A DNA stretch of 64,000 bases from Paenibacillus polymyxa (GTDB lineage: Bacteria; Bacillota; Bacilli; Paenibacillales; Paenibacillaceae), in assembly GCF_018614975.1 (NCBI RefSeq), contig NZ_JAGGNR010000016.1:1-64000 (forward strand), written 5' to 3'. The stretch's first letter is position 1; each line of letters opens with the position of its first letter. Positions 17,749-26,496 of the stretch are shown in pieces. The notes below the pieces were generated by a model. The model was not told the DNA's origin. It did not search any database and worked only from the letters and a program-made list of their open reading frames with translations. The position numbers and the translations under genes were made by a program.

Positions 17749-18480
17749 ATGTTCAAGAAAATCCTGTCTCTGTTCAAGACACAGCCAGAGCTTGCGAACC
17801 CAATTACAGCCTCCGCTTCAGCATTACCATCGACGACAACCATTCCCCCGCGTATGGTCCGAAGTAAGCGCAAGAAAAAGGCGGAAGGGGATTGGACACG
17901 TCAGCCGGAGGAGGCTAGTACAGCAGATCAGCTGATTGGTCTCCCAAGTCAATATAAAGTGCTGAACGACTTACTCGTTACCAATCCGAAGTCGCGTTCC
18001 GGTTATTCGCAGATTGATCATGTCGTGATCGGCCCTCGGGCAATCTTTGTGATCGAAACCCGAAATCTGACCACAGGTGAGATTCGCGGCGGAAGAAGAG
18101 AGGCCAATTGGTCGGTCAGCAGCAGCCGGGTCAAAATGTACAATCCGCTCATGCAGCATCGTGCACATGTGGAAGCCATCCATGCACACCTCGGAGATTA
18201 CAAAAGAGTACGTCTCGTCTCCATGGTGACCTTCACCAACCGTTGCCGCATCAGTGTTGATCCTGCTGTGAGGTATGTGAATTCGGATGAACTGATCATT
18301 TACGATCATGAATTGGTGGAAACGATACAGCGCAAGACGGAACGACTTGAGACAGAGGTTCCCGAAACCGTATTTCAAGAGAAGGATATCCAGGCGATCT
18401 ACGCTCTGTTATCATCGGTCAATTCGACAGACCCTCAGATTCGGTCAGAGCATATGGAGAAGGCTAAAGGGATCAAATAA
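17749..18480 (+). CDS. NERD domain protein
   Basis: About 243 residues. The ATG at 17749 is preferred over an in-frame TTG at 17743 because CGGAG is well spaced from it. After a basic linker (R-S-K-R-K-K-K-A) a NERD domain runs from about residue 60 to 165, with S-Q-I-D-H-V-V-I-G-P-R-A-I-F-V-I-E-T-R-N. The usual E-x-K core reads E-T-R here. NERD domains are related to restriction-type nucleases, but activity of this stand-alone form is unproven. It is a single gene ended by a hairpin at 18493. Confidence 0.8.
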   Translation: MFKKILSLFKTQPELANPITASASALPSTTTIPPRMVRSKRKKKAEGDWTRQPEEASTADQLIGLPSQYKVLNDLLVTNPKSRSGYSQIDHVVIGPRAIFVIETRNLTTGEIRGGRREANWSVSSSRVKMYNPLMQHRAHVEAIHAHLGDYKRVRLVSMVTFTNRCRISVDPAVRYVNSDELIIYDHELVETIQRKTERLETEVPETVFQEKDIQAIYALLSSVNSTDPQIRSEHMEKAKGIK

Positions 18481-18492
18481 TTACGCTTCACG

Positions 18493-18527
18493 AACACTGT
18501 TGTCCATGCGGGCGGCAGTGTTTTTTG
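18493..18527 (+). terminator. Terminator after NERD gene
   Basis: AACACTG pairs with CAGTGTT, with additional inner pairing, followed by six T. Confidence 0.7.
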
Positions 18528-18682
18528 TGTTGCGGTGGTAGTTAATACTGGGGTAGTAAAAAGGCTTTAGACACAGGTATTGTCTACCATGAGGAAGAAC
18601 GTAGGGAGGAGATTTACGGAAAGGAATAGTAATATTGAATAGAATTTGAATGAGTTGAATTATAGATATATGCTGAGGTATT

Positions 18683-18747
18683 ACATAGAACCCTGACTTC
18701 CGGGACGATCGGTGGTCGGGGTTCTATGTGTTGTATGCATTTTTTTG
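18683..18747 (+). terminator. Strong orphan hairpin with T-run
   Basis: ACATAGAACCCTGAC pairs with GGTCGGGGTTCTATGT (one mismatch) and is followed by a seven-T run at about 18741. No gene ends just before it, so it may end a small RNA or insulate the ter promoter. Confidence 0.6.
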
Positions 18748-18756
18748 AAATCCGCT

Positions 18757-18782
18757 TGAAACCATATCCAGAACGATACGTA
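18757..18782 (+). promoter_or_regulatory. ECF sigma (sigma-W type) promoter for ter operon
   Basis: TGAAAC at 18757-18762 and CGTA at 18779-18782 are separated by exactly 16 bases, a perfect match to the Bacillus sigma-W consensus. It lies 160 bases before terB. In Bacillus subtilis the related yceCDEF genes belong to ECF and general stress regulons, which supports the assignment. Confidence 0.75.
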
Positions 18783-18942
18783 TCATAAGGTATTAATTGT
18801 TTTTTAATGTAGAATATTGCCGTATTTCAGAGTATAGTTAAGGAATAATTTAACTTATATTCAACATGATGTAGACATGAAAGTTACTGAAAAAATGAAA
18901 AGAATGTACGGAACACCAGTTTGAAACTATTGGAGGTTGAGT

Positions 18943-19389
18943 ATGAGTTCATTTAAAAGCTGGTTAAATTCAACAAAACAAGGACTTGAGGAGCAAGTCA
19001 AAAAGTTTAAAAATAAAGATTTTATGGATGCCGTGGTTGCAGGTTGTGCACTGGTTGCTTTTGCAGATGGTTCCATTGACGAAGCCGAGAAGAACAAGAT
19101 GGCCGGTTATATCAACCTGAGTCAGGAATTGAAAGTATTTGATATGGCTGAAGTGATTACACGCTTTAATCACTATGTCGCGAACTTTGAGTTCTCTCCG
19201 GAGATCGGGAAGCAGGAAGCGCTGAAAGCCATTGGGAAGTTCAAAGCTAAGCCGGATGTAGGACGCGTTATTGTGGGTGTATGCAGTGCGATTGGTTCAG
19301 CTGACGGCAACTTTGATGATCAGGAGAAAAGAGTTGTTACCGAGATATGCATTGTACTTGGACTGAACCCGGGTGAATTCAATCTCTAA
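18943..19389 (+). CDS. TerB family protein
   Basis: About 148 residues of the TerB helical fold, with two metal-associated acidic motifs: A-F-A-D-G-S-I-D-E-A-E and G-S-A-D-G-N-F-D-D-Q-E. The start is ATG at 18943, with GGAGG six bases upstream; an in-frame TTG at 18937 is less likely. TerB proteins are thought to act as membrane-associated, metal-responsive hubs in Ter stress systems. It is the first gene of a long operon-like series continuing with TerD proteins 36 bases later. Confidence 0.88.
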   Translation: MSSFKSWLNSTKQGLEEQVKKFKNKDFMDAVVAGCALVAFADGSIDEAEKNKMAGYINLSQELKVFDMAEVITRFNHYVANFEFSPEIGKQEALKAIGKFKAKPDVGRVIVGVCSAIGSADGNFDDQEKRVVTEICIVLGLNPGEFNL

Positions 19390-19424
19390 GTAGCTATTGT
19401 ACATATGAAGGGAGGTGAAAATCA

Positions 19425-20018
19425 GTGGCAAGCATTAATTTGGTCAAAGGACAGAAGATTGATTTAACCAAAGGCAATGCAGGACTTACTGAGGTAATTG
19501 CTGGTCTCGGTTGGGACCCGGTAACTGCCAAAGGTTTCTTTGGAAGAAAAAAACAAGCGGATATCGATTGTGATGCATCGGCGATCATGTTGAATGAGGA
19601 AGGCAAGTTGGTTAAGGACTCCAACCTGGTTTGCTTCCACAACAAGCAAAGTGCATGTGGTTCGGTTATCCACTCAGGTGACAATTTAACAGGACAGGGA
19701 GACGGTGACGATGAACAGATCAAAATGGATCTGTCCCGTATTCCTGCTGATGTTCATAAAGTATTAATCGTTGTTAATATCTACGATTGTGTCAATCGCA
19801 AGCAAGATTTTGGCATGATTGAGAAGGCTTATATTCGTATTCTGGATGGTAAAAATTCCAGTGAGCTTGTGAAGTTCAATCTATCCGATAACTACACAGG
19901 ATCAACCGCGTTGATCTGTGGTGAATTGTATCGTCATGGAAGCGAATGGAAATTCTCGGCAATTGGAGAGGGTTCCCATGCGGTACATATCAACGAACTC
20001 GCTCGCAGGTACTCTTAA
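19425..20018 (+). CDS. TerD family protein 1
   Basis: This 197-residue protein starts with GTG behind GGGAGGTG. It carries the TerD beta-sandwich motifs, including G-L-G-W-D-P, D-C-D-A-S-A and the acidic calcium-binding loop T-G-Q-G-D-G-D-D-E. Compared with the next two copies it has a short insertion F-G-R-K-K-Q and Cys in place of Leu in the D-L-D motif. TerD proteins bind calcium and are implicated in tolerance to tellurite, phage and envelope stress. Exact function is unknown. Confidence 0.88.
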   Translation: MASINLVKGQKIDLTKGNAGLTEVIAGLGWDPVTAKGFFGRKKQADIDCDASAIMLNEEGKLVKDSNLVCFHNKQSACGSVIHSGDNLTGQGDGDDEQIKMDLSRIPADVHKVLIVVNIYDCVNRKQDFGMIEKAYIRILDGKNSSELVKFNLSDNYTGSTALICGELYRHGSEWKFSAIGEGSHAVHINELARRYS

Positions 20019-20108
20019 GTACAAGATTTAACCTAAATCGACAATAATCCTGATATTCATATGTCACGATAACTACAATACATTTAAATAAGCGAGGATG
20101 ATCATACG

Positions 20109-20684
20109 ATGGCAATTAATCTCTCTAAAGGTCAAAAAATCGATCTGACTAAAACGAACCCAGGTTTGACCAAAATCACAGTAGGCTTGGGCTGGGATAC
20201 CAATAAGTATGATGGCGGAAAAGACTTTGACCTGGATGTATCGGTATTCTGTGCGAATGCTAACGGTAAAGTAGAAGGCGAGAAAAACTTCATCTTCTTC
20301 AACAATCCACAAAATGAAAATGGTTCTGTTGTTCACACCGGTGACAACCGTACAGGAGATGGCGATGGTGATGATGAGCAGATCAATATCGACCTGCCTA
20401 ACGTACCCGCCAATGTAGAGAAAATTGCATTCTCCATTACGATCTACGAAGCTACAGAACGTAGTCAGAACTTCGGACAAGTCTCCCGTGCTTATGTGCG
20501 AATTGTTAACGAAGCAAACAACGAAGAACTGATTCGTTTCGATCTGGGAGAAGATTTCTCCATTGAAACAGGTGTAGTTGTTGGTGAGTTGTATCGTCAT
20601 AGCGGCGAGTGGAAGTTCAGTGCCATCGGTAGTGGTTACCAGGATGGACTGGTTGGATTGACACGCGATTACGGTTTGCAATAG
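20109..20684 (+). CDS. TerD family protein 2
   Basis: This is a canonical 191-residue TerD protein with [16 protein letters not shown] and the loop T-G-D-G-D-G-D-D-E. Late motifs F-D-L-G-E-D and G-E-L-Y-R-H match the family end to end. It is cytoplasmic with no signal peptide. It follows TerD1 after 90 bases and is itself followed by an intra-operon hairpin. Role: calcium-binding stress protein of the Ter complex, inferred from family. Confidence 0.92.
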   Translation: MAINLSKGQKIDLTKTNPGLTKITVGLGWDTNKYDGGKDFDLDVSVFCANANGKVEGEKNFIFFNNPQNENGSVVHTGDNRTGDGDGDDEQINIDLPNVPANVEKIAFSITIYEATERSQNFGQVSRAYVRIVNEANNEELIRFDLGEDFSIETGVVVGELYRHSGEWKFSAIGSGYQDGLVGLTRDYGLQ

Positions 20685-20712
20685 GACGTACAGAACGACT
20701 TACAGGATGGGA

Positions 20713-20745
20713 AGAACCGTCTCCTGGACGGTTCTCCTTTTCATT
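20713..20745 (+). terminator. Intra-operon hairpin between TerD2 and TerD3
   Basis: AGAACCGTC and GACGGTTCT form a perfect 9-base stem with a five-base loop, followed by CCTTTTCATTT. It may act as a partial terminator or processing site that sets the TerD1-2 to TerD3-4 ratio. Confidence 0.6.
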
Positions 20746-20777
20746 TAATCACATATCTTGGAAAGGTGGAAAAACAA

Positions 20778-21359
20778 ATGACGATCAGTCTTGCCAAAGG
20801 ACAACGTATTGACCTGACTAAGACGAATCCGGGCCTTACCCGTGTGGTGGTTGGTTTAGGCTGGGACACGAACAAATATAGTGGTGGAGTCGATTTTGAT
20901 CTGGACGCTTCGGCTTTTTTGTTGTACGAAGATGGAAAAGCCAAAGGTACGGATGACTTTGTTTTTTATAACAATCCAAGCGGCGGTGCGGGTTCAGTGA
21001 CACATACCGGTGACAATCGTACGGGTGAGGGTGACGGCGATGATGAGCAAGTTGTCGTTGACTTCAGCAAGATCCCTGCGCACATTCACCGGATCGGGAT
21101 TACGGTAACCATCTACGATGGAGATGGACGAGGGCAGAATTTTGGACAAGTCTCCAATGCTTTTGTTCGTGTTGTGGATGCTGCAAGTGATCGGGAAGTG
21201 CTTCGGTTCGACCTCGGAGAAGACTACTCTACAGAAACAGCAGTGGTGTTCTGTGAGTTTTACCGTGCAGATGCAGACTGGAAATTCCAGGCAGTAGGCA
21301 GCGGTTTCACAGGTGGACTATCTGCTTTGTGCAAAAATTACGGACTGGATGCACAATAA
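20778..21359 (+). CDS. TerD family protein 3
   Basis: About 193 residues. The ATG at 20778 is chosen since AAAGGTGG precedes it at proper distance; a GTG at 20766 lies within that site. It is a canonical TerD protein with [16 protein letters not shown] and T-G-E-G-D-G-D-D-E. It is closest to TerD2 in sequence, so the pair probably arose by duplication. It is followed after 26 bases by the two-domain TerD protein. Confidence 0.92.
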   Translation: MTISLAKGQRIDLTKTNPGLTRVVVGLGWDTNKYSGGVDFDLDASAFLLYEDGKAKGTDDFVFYNNPSGGAGSVTHTGDNRTGEGDGDDEQVVVDFSKIPAHIHRIGITVTIYDGDGRGQNFGQVSNAFVRVVDAASDREVLRFDLGEDYSTETAVVFCEFYRADADWKFQAVGSGFTGGLSALCKNYGLDAQ

Positions 21360-21385
21360 CTTGGCATAAGAAAGGTGAGTCTGCT

Positions 21386-22642
21386 ATGGCGATTTCTGTC
21401 GTGAAAGGCCAGAAGAGTGATCTGACCAAAACCAATCCGGGCTTGTCCCGTCTAACGGTAGGCATTGGTTGGGAGGCAGCCTCGGGTGTGGAGCTGGACA
21501 CATCAGCATTCCTTCTGGGTTCAGACAATAAAGTGGCTGGAGATGAGGATTTTATCTTCTATAACCAGCCCTCTACCGCGTTTATCACGTATATGGATGG
21601 TGGGCAGGTTAACGGTGAGAAGAAACAATTCGCCATTGATCTTGGCAAAATCCCTGCCCGAATGGAGAAAATCGCCTTCAGCCTGACGATTCATGACGGT
21701 GAAGCACGACGCCATCATTTTGGACAGGTTCAGCATGGTTTTCTACGGTTTGCCAATGCAGCTACAGGTCAGGAAGTGATGAGATATGATCTGGGAAGCG
21801 GTTTTACAGTGGAGACCGCGATTGTCATTGGTGAATTGTATCGTCATAACGGAGAATGGAAGTTCAATGCAATAGGATCGGGTTTTGCAGGTGGCTTGAA
21901 TGCATTATGTGCCAATTTTGGTGTGGATGTGGATAGTGGATCGGACCCTGCACCAACGACTTCAACCGTTCCTCCGACAGCTGCACCGACTCCACCACCC
22001 CCGGCACCTGTAGCTGAGCCGACGTCTGCTCCTGTGAATTCGATCAATTTCAGCAAAATTGAATTGAAGAAGAAGGGCGACACCATTAACCTCAAGAAAA
22101 ATGCGGGGGGACTTGGTGAAATCCTGATTAACCTGAATTGGAATCAACAGGGTAGCAAAGGGTTATTTGGTCGCAGCAAGAGTGTGGATCTGGACTTGGG
22201 CTGCCTGTTCGAGATGAAGGATGGTACACGAGATGTAATTCAGGCATTGGGACAAACGTTTGGTTCACTCAACCGTTTCCCTTATATTGCACTGGATGGG
22301 GATGACCGGACGGGATCGGTTAAGACGGGAGAGAATCTGCGGATTAATGGTGCCCGTATCTCGGAAATTGAGCGCATCTTGGTATTCACCTATATTTATG
22401 GTGGTGTGGCCAACTGGTCTCAGGTAGACGGTGTGGTAACCATCCAGCAGAAGGATGGCCCGGATATCATTGTCCGAATGAATGAATACGGGAGCCCGCT
22501 TGGCATGTGTGGCATCGCGATGTTACGCAATGTGAACAATGAGACATTCAGTATTGAACGAATCGTGCAGTTCTATAATGGGCATCAGGCGTTGGACGAG
22601 GCTCATGATTGGGGAATGCAGTGGGTTGCGGGAAGAAAGTAA
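21386..22642 (+). CDS. Two-domain TerD/TerA-like protein
   Basis: About 418 residues. The start at 21386 (M-A-I-S-V-V-K-G) has GAAAGGTGAG upstream; the longer frame runs into TerD3. The N-terminal TerD domain (about 1-185) lacks the usual G-D-G-D-D-E loop, where it reads M-D-G-G-Q-V-N-G-E, so calcium binding is doubtful. A Pro/Thr/Ala linker (about 188-225) leads to a second TerD-fold domain (about 228-418) with D-L-D-L-G-C-L-F-E and G-D-D-R-T-G, which resembles TerA. The fusion suggests a structural subunit in the Ter assembly. Confidence 0.85.
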   Translation: MAISVVKGQKSDLTKTNPGLSRLTVGIGWEAASGVELDTSAFLLGSDNKVAGDEDFIFYNQPSTAFITYMDGGQVNGEKKQFAIDLGKIPARMEKIAFSLTIHDGEARRHHFGQVQHGFLRFANAATGQEVMRYDLGSGFTVETAIVIGELYRHNGEWKFNAIGSGFAGGLNALCANFGVDVDSGSDPAPTTSTVPPTAAPTPPPPAPVAEPTSAPVNSINFSKIELKKKGDTINLKKNAGGLGEILINLNWNQQGSKGLFGRSKSVDLDLGCLFEMKDGTRDVIQALGQTFGSLNRFPYIALDGDDRTGSVKTGENLRINGARISEIERILVFTYIYGGVANWSQVDGVVTIQQKDGPDIIVRMNEYGSPLGMCGIAMLRNVNNETFSIERIVQFYNGHQALDEAHDWGMQWVAGRK

Positions 22643-22665
22643 TCATTCGTATTTATTTATTCATT

Positions 22666-22697
22666 CAATCCCTCCAGATTAGGAGGGATTGGTTTTT
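22666..22697 (+). terminator. Hairpin between TerD4 and citrate-lyase-like gene
   Basis: CAATCCCTCC pairs perfectly with GGAGGGATTG around a six-base loop and is followed by GTTTTT. It looks like a terminator inside the island, so the biosynthetic half may depend on read-through. Confidence 0.65.
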
Positions 22698-22764
22698 ATG
22701 CCCCGACAGCTGGAATCAACTATTGCAGATTGGCTATTGCCAAAGGTGCGAGGAGGAGACAACC

Positions 22765-23985
22765 CTGAAATATTTTAACTTTTTGAGTCTGGAAGAAGAA
22801 GATACTTTATTTTTCTCTTCACCCGTCTCGTTCAATCACCGGACTTCCAAAGATTTACTGGCATATGCTGTTGGGGCTGCTTTATATATGCCCGCGACGC
22901 GCACACATATCGCGGACGACATTATAAATGGTAAACATGAAGGTCTGACGACCATTATTATTGATCTGGAGGACGCTGTGGGTGACGACCAAGTAGAGTT
23001 TGCCGAGCAGTGTCTGGTACAGCATCTAACTCAACTGATGACTTATATGGAGACAGGCATGCTGAGTCAGGATCAAATGCCTCTTCTGTTTGCTCGCGTA
23101 CGTTCACCACAACAGTTGGAATGCCTCATTGATACGTTGGGAGAATTGGTGTCCATGCTGACAGGCGTGGCTTTGCCCAAGTTTTGTGTGGGCAATGGAA
23201 GAGCCTATTTCGAACAGATCCGCAAGTATAATCAAGGGAAACCGGATCATGTTCCCGTTCTCTATGGAATGCCTATATTGGAAACGGCTTCAATTATATA
23301 TCGGGAGACACGTTGGGAGACCTTACTGGGCCTTCGAAACATCCTCGATGAAAATGTTGAATATGTGCTCAATGTACGCATTGGTGCGACCGATTTCTCC
23401 AGCCTTTTTGGACTACGTCGAAGCCCGGAACTCACCATATACGATATCGCCACGATCCGCGACTGCATCTCGGATATTATCAATCTGTTTGGTCGGATGG
23501 ACAAGCCGTATGTGATTTCGGGTCCTGTCTGGGAATATTTCAGTCAGCGGGAGCGCGTGTTCAAACCTCAATTACGACAGACTCCATTCGAAGAAACCCT
23601 GGGCAAATCAGGGCTGCATCTGAGAATGAAATATATTACGAATACAATGGATGGATTGATGCGTGAAGTCATGATGGACAAGGAAAATGGAATTGTAGGC
23701 AAAACGATCATTCATCCTTCTCATATTAAGCCCGTACAAGCCATGTACGTTGTTACACATGAGGAATATTCCGATGCTCAAGACATCATCGCCCGTAATG
23801 ACGGCAGCCTGGGTGTGTTCAAAAGTAATTACTATAACAAAATGAATGAGATTAAACCACACTTGAGCTGGGCGAATCGAATTCTAATCCGATCACAAAT
23901 ATATGGGGTGTTACATGAACAGCAGCATTTTGTCGGGCTCTTGCCCAAGCACGAACAACAACATAACTACGTTCCCAATTCTTGA
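22765..23985 (+). CDS. HpcH/HpaI aldolase/citrate lyase family protein of Ter island
   Basis: About 406 residues. No ATG, GTG or TTG fits: the best start is CTG at 22765, six bases after AGGAGGAG, giving an N-terminus K-Y-F-N-F-L-S-L-E-E-E-D as expected for this Ter-linked family. The TIM-barrel core shows I-I-I-D-L-E-D-A-V-G-D, L-P-K-F-C-V-G-N-G and N-V-R-I-G-A-T-D-F-S. Relatives cleave or form C-C bonds on acyl-CoA or keto acids. In Ter islands it is predicted, with the PRTase and ATP-grasp genes, to help make a nucleoside-like metabolite. Confidence 0.8.
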   Translation: MKYFNFLSLEEEDTLFFSSPVSFNHRTSKDLLAYAVGAALYMPATRTHIADDIINGKHEGLTTIIIDLEDAVGDDQVEFAEQCLVQHLTQLMTYMETGMLSQDQMPLLFARVRSPQQLECLIDTLGELVSMLTGVALPKFCVGNGRAYFEQIRKYNQGKPDHVPVLYGMPILETASIIYRETRWETLLGLRNILDENVEYVLNVRIGATDFSSLFGLRRSPELTIYDIATIRDCISDIINLFGRMDKPYVISGPVWEYFSQRERVFKPQLRQTPFEETLGKSGLHLRMKYITNTMDGLMREVMMDKENGIVGKTIIHPSHIKPVQAMYVVTHEEYSDAQDIIARNDGSLGVFKSNYYNKMNEIKPHLSWANRILIRSQIYGVLHEQQHFVGLLPKHEQQHNYVPNS

Positions 23986-25348
23986 TCAATTCAGTCTGAA
24001 CGTTCAGGTTACACATAACCCGCTGCAACTGCCACTGGAATCACTATTTTCCATGGCTGCACGAATCAATAAAAAACGTTCATTTTTGTTTGTAAGCAGA
24101 CTGCTGGGCAAGCACATCCCGGTTAACCCGTATACCTCGCTTCTGAGTGGCGCGGCATTGGCTGTTCTGTTATATGAGCACCTGACTGAAAAGACGGAAG
24201 AGACGAAAGTTCAGATCACCGAGTGGAAACAGGAAATGGTCGAAGGTTTGATTGATCCCAAGCAAGCTCGGCAAGTGTACGACATGTTGTTGCAAGAAAA
24301 GTTGAGTTTGCCGGAAACGATTCGTTTTGTTGGTTTTGCCGAGACAGCTACAGCGCTGGGTCACAGCATGTACGAGATGTTTGCTGATCATGCTTCCTAC
24401 ATTCACACCACTCGCGAATATGTTCCAGCGATGCGTCCGGATATTCAATTTGAAGAAGAACATTCCCACGCGATGGCTCATCGCTGTTATGCGTTAGATC
24501 ACGAAGCTTTTGCAGGAGAGGGCCCGATAGTTCTGGTGGACGACGAGATTACGACGGGCAAAACGACGTTGAATATCATTCGGGATATTCAGGCCAGATA
24601 TCCTCGGAAGCAATATGTGATTGCTTCACTGTTGGACTGGCGTACGGAAGCGGACGAGAATCGATTTGCCGAGCTGGAAGCTGAACTTGGAATTACTATT
24701 ACACCGTTAAGCCTGTTGAAGGGCCGTATTGAAGTAGTGGGTACTCCAAAGTTGGAAGCAACACAGCAAGATGAGCAGCTATCCCGTCCTGCCGTAACGC
24801 TTCAAACCACTACCGTTGCCGATGCCTTCGATCAGCTGCACGCTACTTCGGAGGATGGTGAAGGTAAACGTAGCACTGCGAGCTACGTCCAGCATACGGG
24901 CAGGTTTGGTATGCAATCGCGTCATAATGGTGTATTACGTCAGGAGATTAGCCGGATTGCAGAACGACTTCGGTCGCAGCGTACGGGAGAACGGACTTTG
25001 GTGATGGGAACAGGGGAGTTCATGTACATTCCAATGCGTGTTGCTGCCGAGATGGGAGAAGGCGTGTTCTATCAATCCACTACCCGGAGCCCGATCCATA
25101 CACATCCGGCTCCGGAATATGCTGTTCGTAGTGGTGCCGGATATGCCTCACCGGAAGACGCATCTGTTCGTAACTTTATCTATAACATCGCTCCGGGACA
25201 ATATGACGAGATTTTTGTTCTGCTGGAGAGACAGATGTCCGAAGAGCGAATGGAACCGATGGTGAAGGTACTGGAGCAGTTGGGATGTGGACACATTCAT
25301 ATCGTATATTGCGGCTTGCCAGAGAAGACAGGGGACAACCAGCAATGA
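23915..25348 (+). CDS. Ter-linked phosphoribosyltransferase with TRSP domain
   Basis: About 477 residues. The ATG at 23915 has GGGGTG upstream and overlaps the previous gene's end by 71 bases. The N-terminal half is an orotate-PRTase-like fold with the PRPP loop I-V-L-V-D-D-E-I-T-T-G-K-T at about 205-217. The C-terminal half is the TRSP domain, named for its motif, seen here as T-T-R-S-P-I-H near residue 388. Such fusions occur only in Ter biosynthetic clusters, and are predicted to attach ribose phosphate to a base or similar acceptor. No experimental substrate is known to me. Confidence 0.87.
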   Translation: MNSSILSGSCPSTNNNITTFPILDQFSLNVQVTHNPLQLPLESLFSMAARINKKRSFLFVSRLLGKHIPVNPYTSLLSGAALAVLLYEHLTEKTEETKVQITEWKQEMVEGLIDPKQARQVYDMLLQEKLSLPETIRFVGFAETATALGHSMYEMFADHASYIHTTREYVPAMRPDIQFEEEHSHAMAHRCYALDHEAFAGEGPIVLVDDEITTGKTTLNIIRDIQARYPRKQYVIASLLDWRTEADENRFAELEAELGITITPLSLLKGRIEVVGTPKLEATQQDEQLSRPAVTLQTTTVADAFDQLHATSEDGEGKRSTASYVQHTGRFGMQSRHNGVLRQEISRIAERLRSQRTGERTLVMGTGEFMYIPMRVAAEMGEGVFYQSTTRSPIHTHPAPEYAVRSGAGYASPEDASVRNFIYNIAPGQYDEIFVLLERQMSEERMEPMVKVLEQLGCGHIHIVYCGLPEKTGDNQQ

Positions 25349-26496
25349 ACTTAAATACACTGGAGCTAATCAGACAACGTGAGATTCAGTCTCCCGAGCC
25401 GATGGGCAGCTATGCTGCATCGGACGTTGTTTTCCTACTGAAGGATATCAGTCATGTTGATCTGGAAAAGGGAACGGGTGAACGAGAGCAGGCGATCCAA
25501 TCCGGGATTCATTATTCGGAGATGCTGCCCGTGGAATATCAGCCTACAGCAGAATACATCGAACTGTTCCATCAGACGCTGGAACAATCCGCCGCGAGAA
25601 TCGCACGTCATACCGCGATCGTGGCTGAGAAGATTGTAGAGCGCAGGGGACTGGATCTTGTGCTGGTATCTCTGGCTCGAGCCGGAACCCCTATTGGCAT
25701 CCTGATCAAGCGTTATATTGAATTGAAATACATGGTGACGATTCCGCATTATAGCATCTCGATTATTCGTGGCAAGGGTATGGACGAGAACGCAATTTTA
25801 TATATTTTACAGCAGCATGGGCTGGAAACAGCCATTCAGTTTGTAGACGGTTGGACTGGCAAAGGGGCTATTCGCAAAGTGCTGAAAGAATCCTGTGATC
25901 AAATGGAACGGACTTATGGCGTAAGCCTCGATGAAGATCTAGCTGTGTTGGCCGATCCGGGGCAATGTTCAGGCACATTTGGGACAAGGGAAGATTACCT
26001 CATTCCTAGCGCTTGTCTGAATTCCACGGTCTCCGGACTGGTGAGCCGTACAGTGCTTCGGGATGATCTGATTGGGCCGGCAGATTTTCACGGGGCCAAA
26101 TGGTACCGTGAATGGTCCTCTGACGATGTGTCGAACCAATACGTGGATACTATTGCTCAGCATTTTCCACAGGTGATGAACCAAGCGGAACTTCGTACGG
26201 ACGTTAATTCTACAGGTACTTCGGAAATCACCTGGAAAGGCTGGCAGGATATTGAGTCCATTCAGCAATTCTTTGGCATTGCGAACATCAATCTGATTAA
26301 ACCTGGAATCGGAGAAACAACCCGGGTGTTATTACGCCGGGTCCCTTGGAAGATTCTTGTGGATCGACTGGATAATCCGGATTTGCAACATATCAGGATG
26401 CTCGCCAGAGACAGGAATGTGCCGGTTGAGGTATATCCGGGATTAACCTATTCCTGTTGCGGCATTATTCAATCCCTGGGAGGTGGCGGAGAATGA
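25345..26496 (+). CDS. Cysteine protease StiP family protein
   Basis: About 383 residues. The start is ATG at 25345, overlapping the PRTase stop by four bases. The N-terminal part contains D-V-V-F-L-L-K-D-I and a PRTase-like stretch L-V-S-L-A-R-A-G-T-P-I-G. The middle has A-D-P-G-Q-C-S-G-T-F-G-T. The C-terminus (N-L-I-K-P-G-I-G-E-T-T-R-V-L-L-R-R-V-P-W) resembles the PELOTA RNA-binding domain reported in StiP proteins. The family is annotated as stress-induced cysteine protease, but its reaction in Ter islands is unproven. Confidence 0.82.
   Translation: MNLNTLELIRQREIQSPEPMGSYAASDVVFLLKDISHVDLEKGTGEREQAIQSGIHYSEMLPVEYQPTAEYIELFHQTLEQSAARIARHTAIVAEKIVERRGLDLVLVSLARAGTPIGILIKRYIELKYMVTIPHYSISIIRGKGMDENAILYILQQHGLETAIQFVDGWTGKGAIRKVLKESCDQMERTYGVSLDEDLAVLADPGQCSGTFGTREDYLIPSACLNSTVSGLVSRTVLRDDLIGPADFHGAKWYREWSSDDVSNQYVDTIAQHFPQVMNQAELRTDVNSTGTSEITWKGWQDIESIQQFFGIANINLIKPGIGETTRVLLRRVPWKILVDRLDNPDLQHIRMLARDRNVPVEVYPGLTYSCCGIIQSLGGGGE

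Larger units (their letters stand above)
18528..18942. other. Non-coding leader region of the Ter island
   Basis: This gene-free stretch of about 415 bases holds an orphan hairpin with T-run (18683-18747), a perfect ECF promoter match (18757-18782) and a roughly 150-base AT-rich untranslated leader before TerB. No convincing ORF was found in it. Confidence 0.7.
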
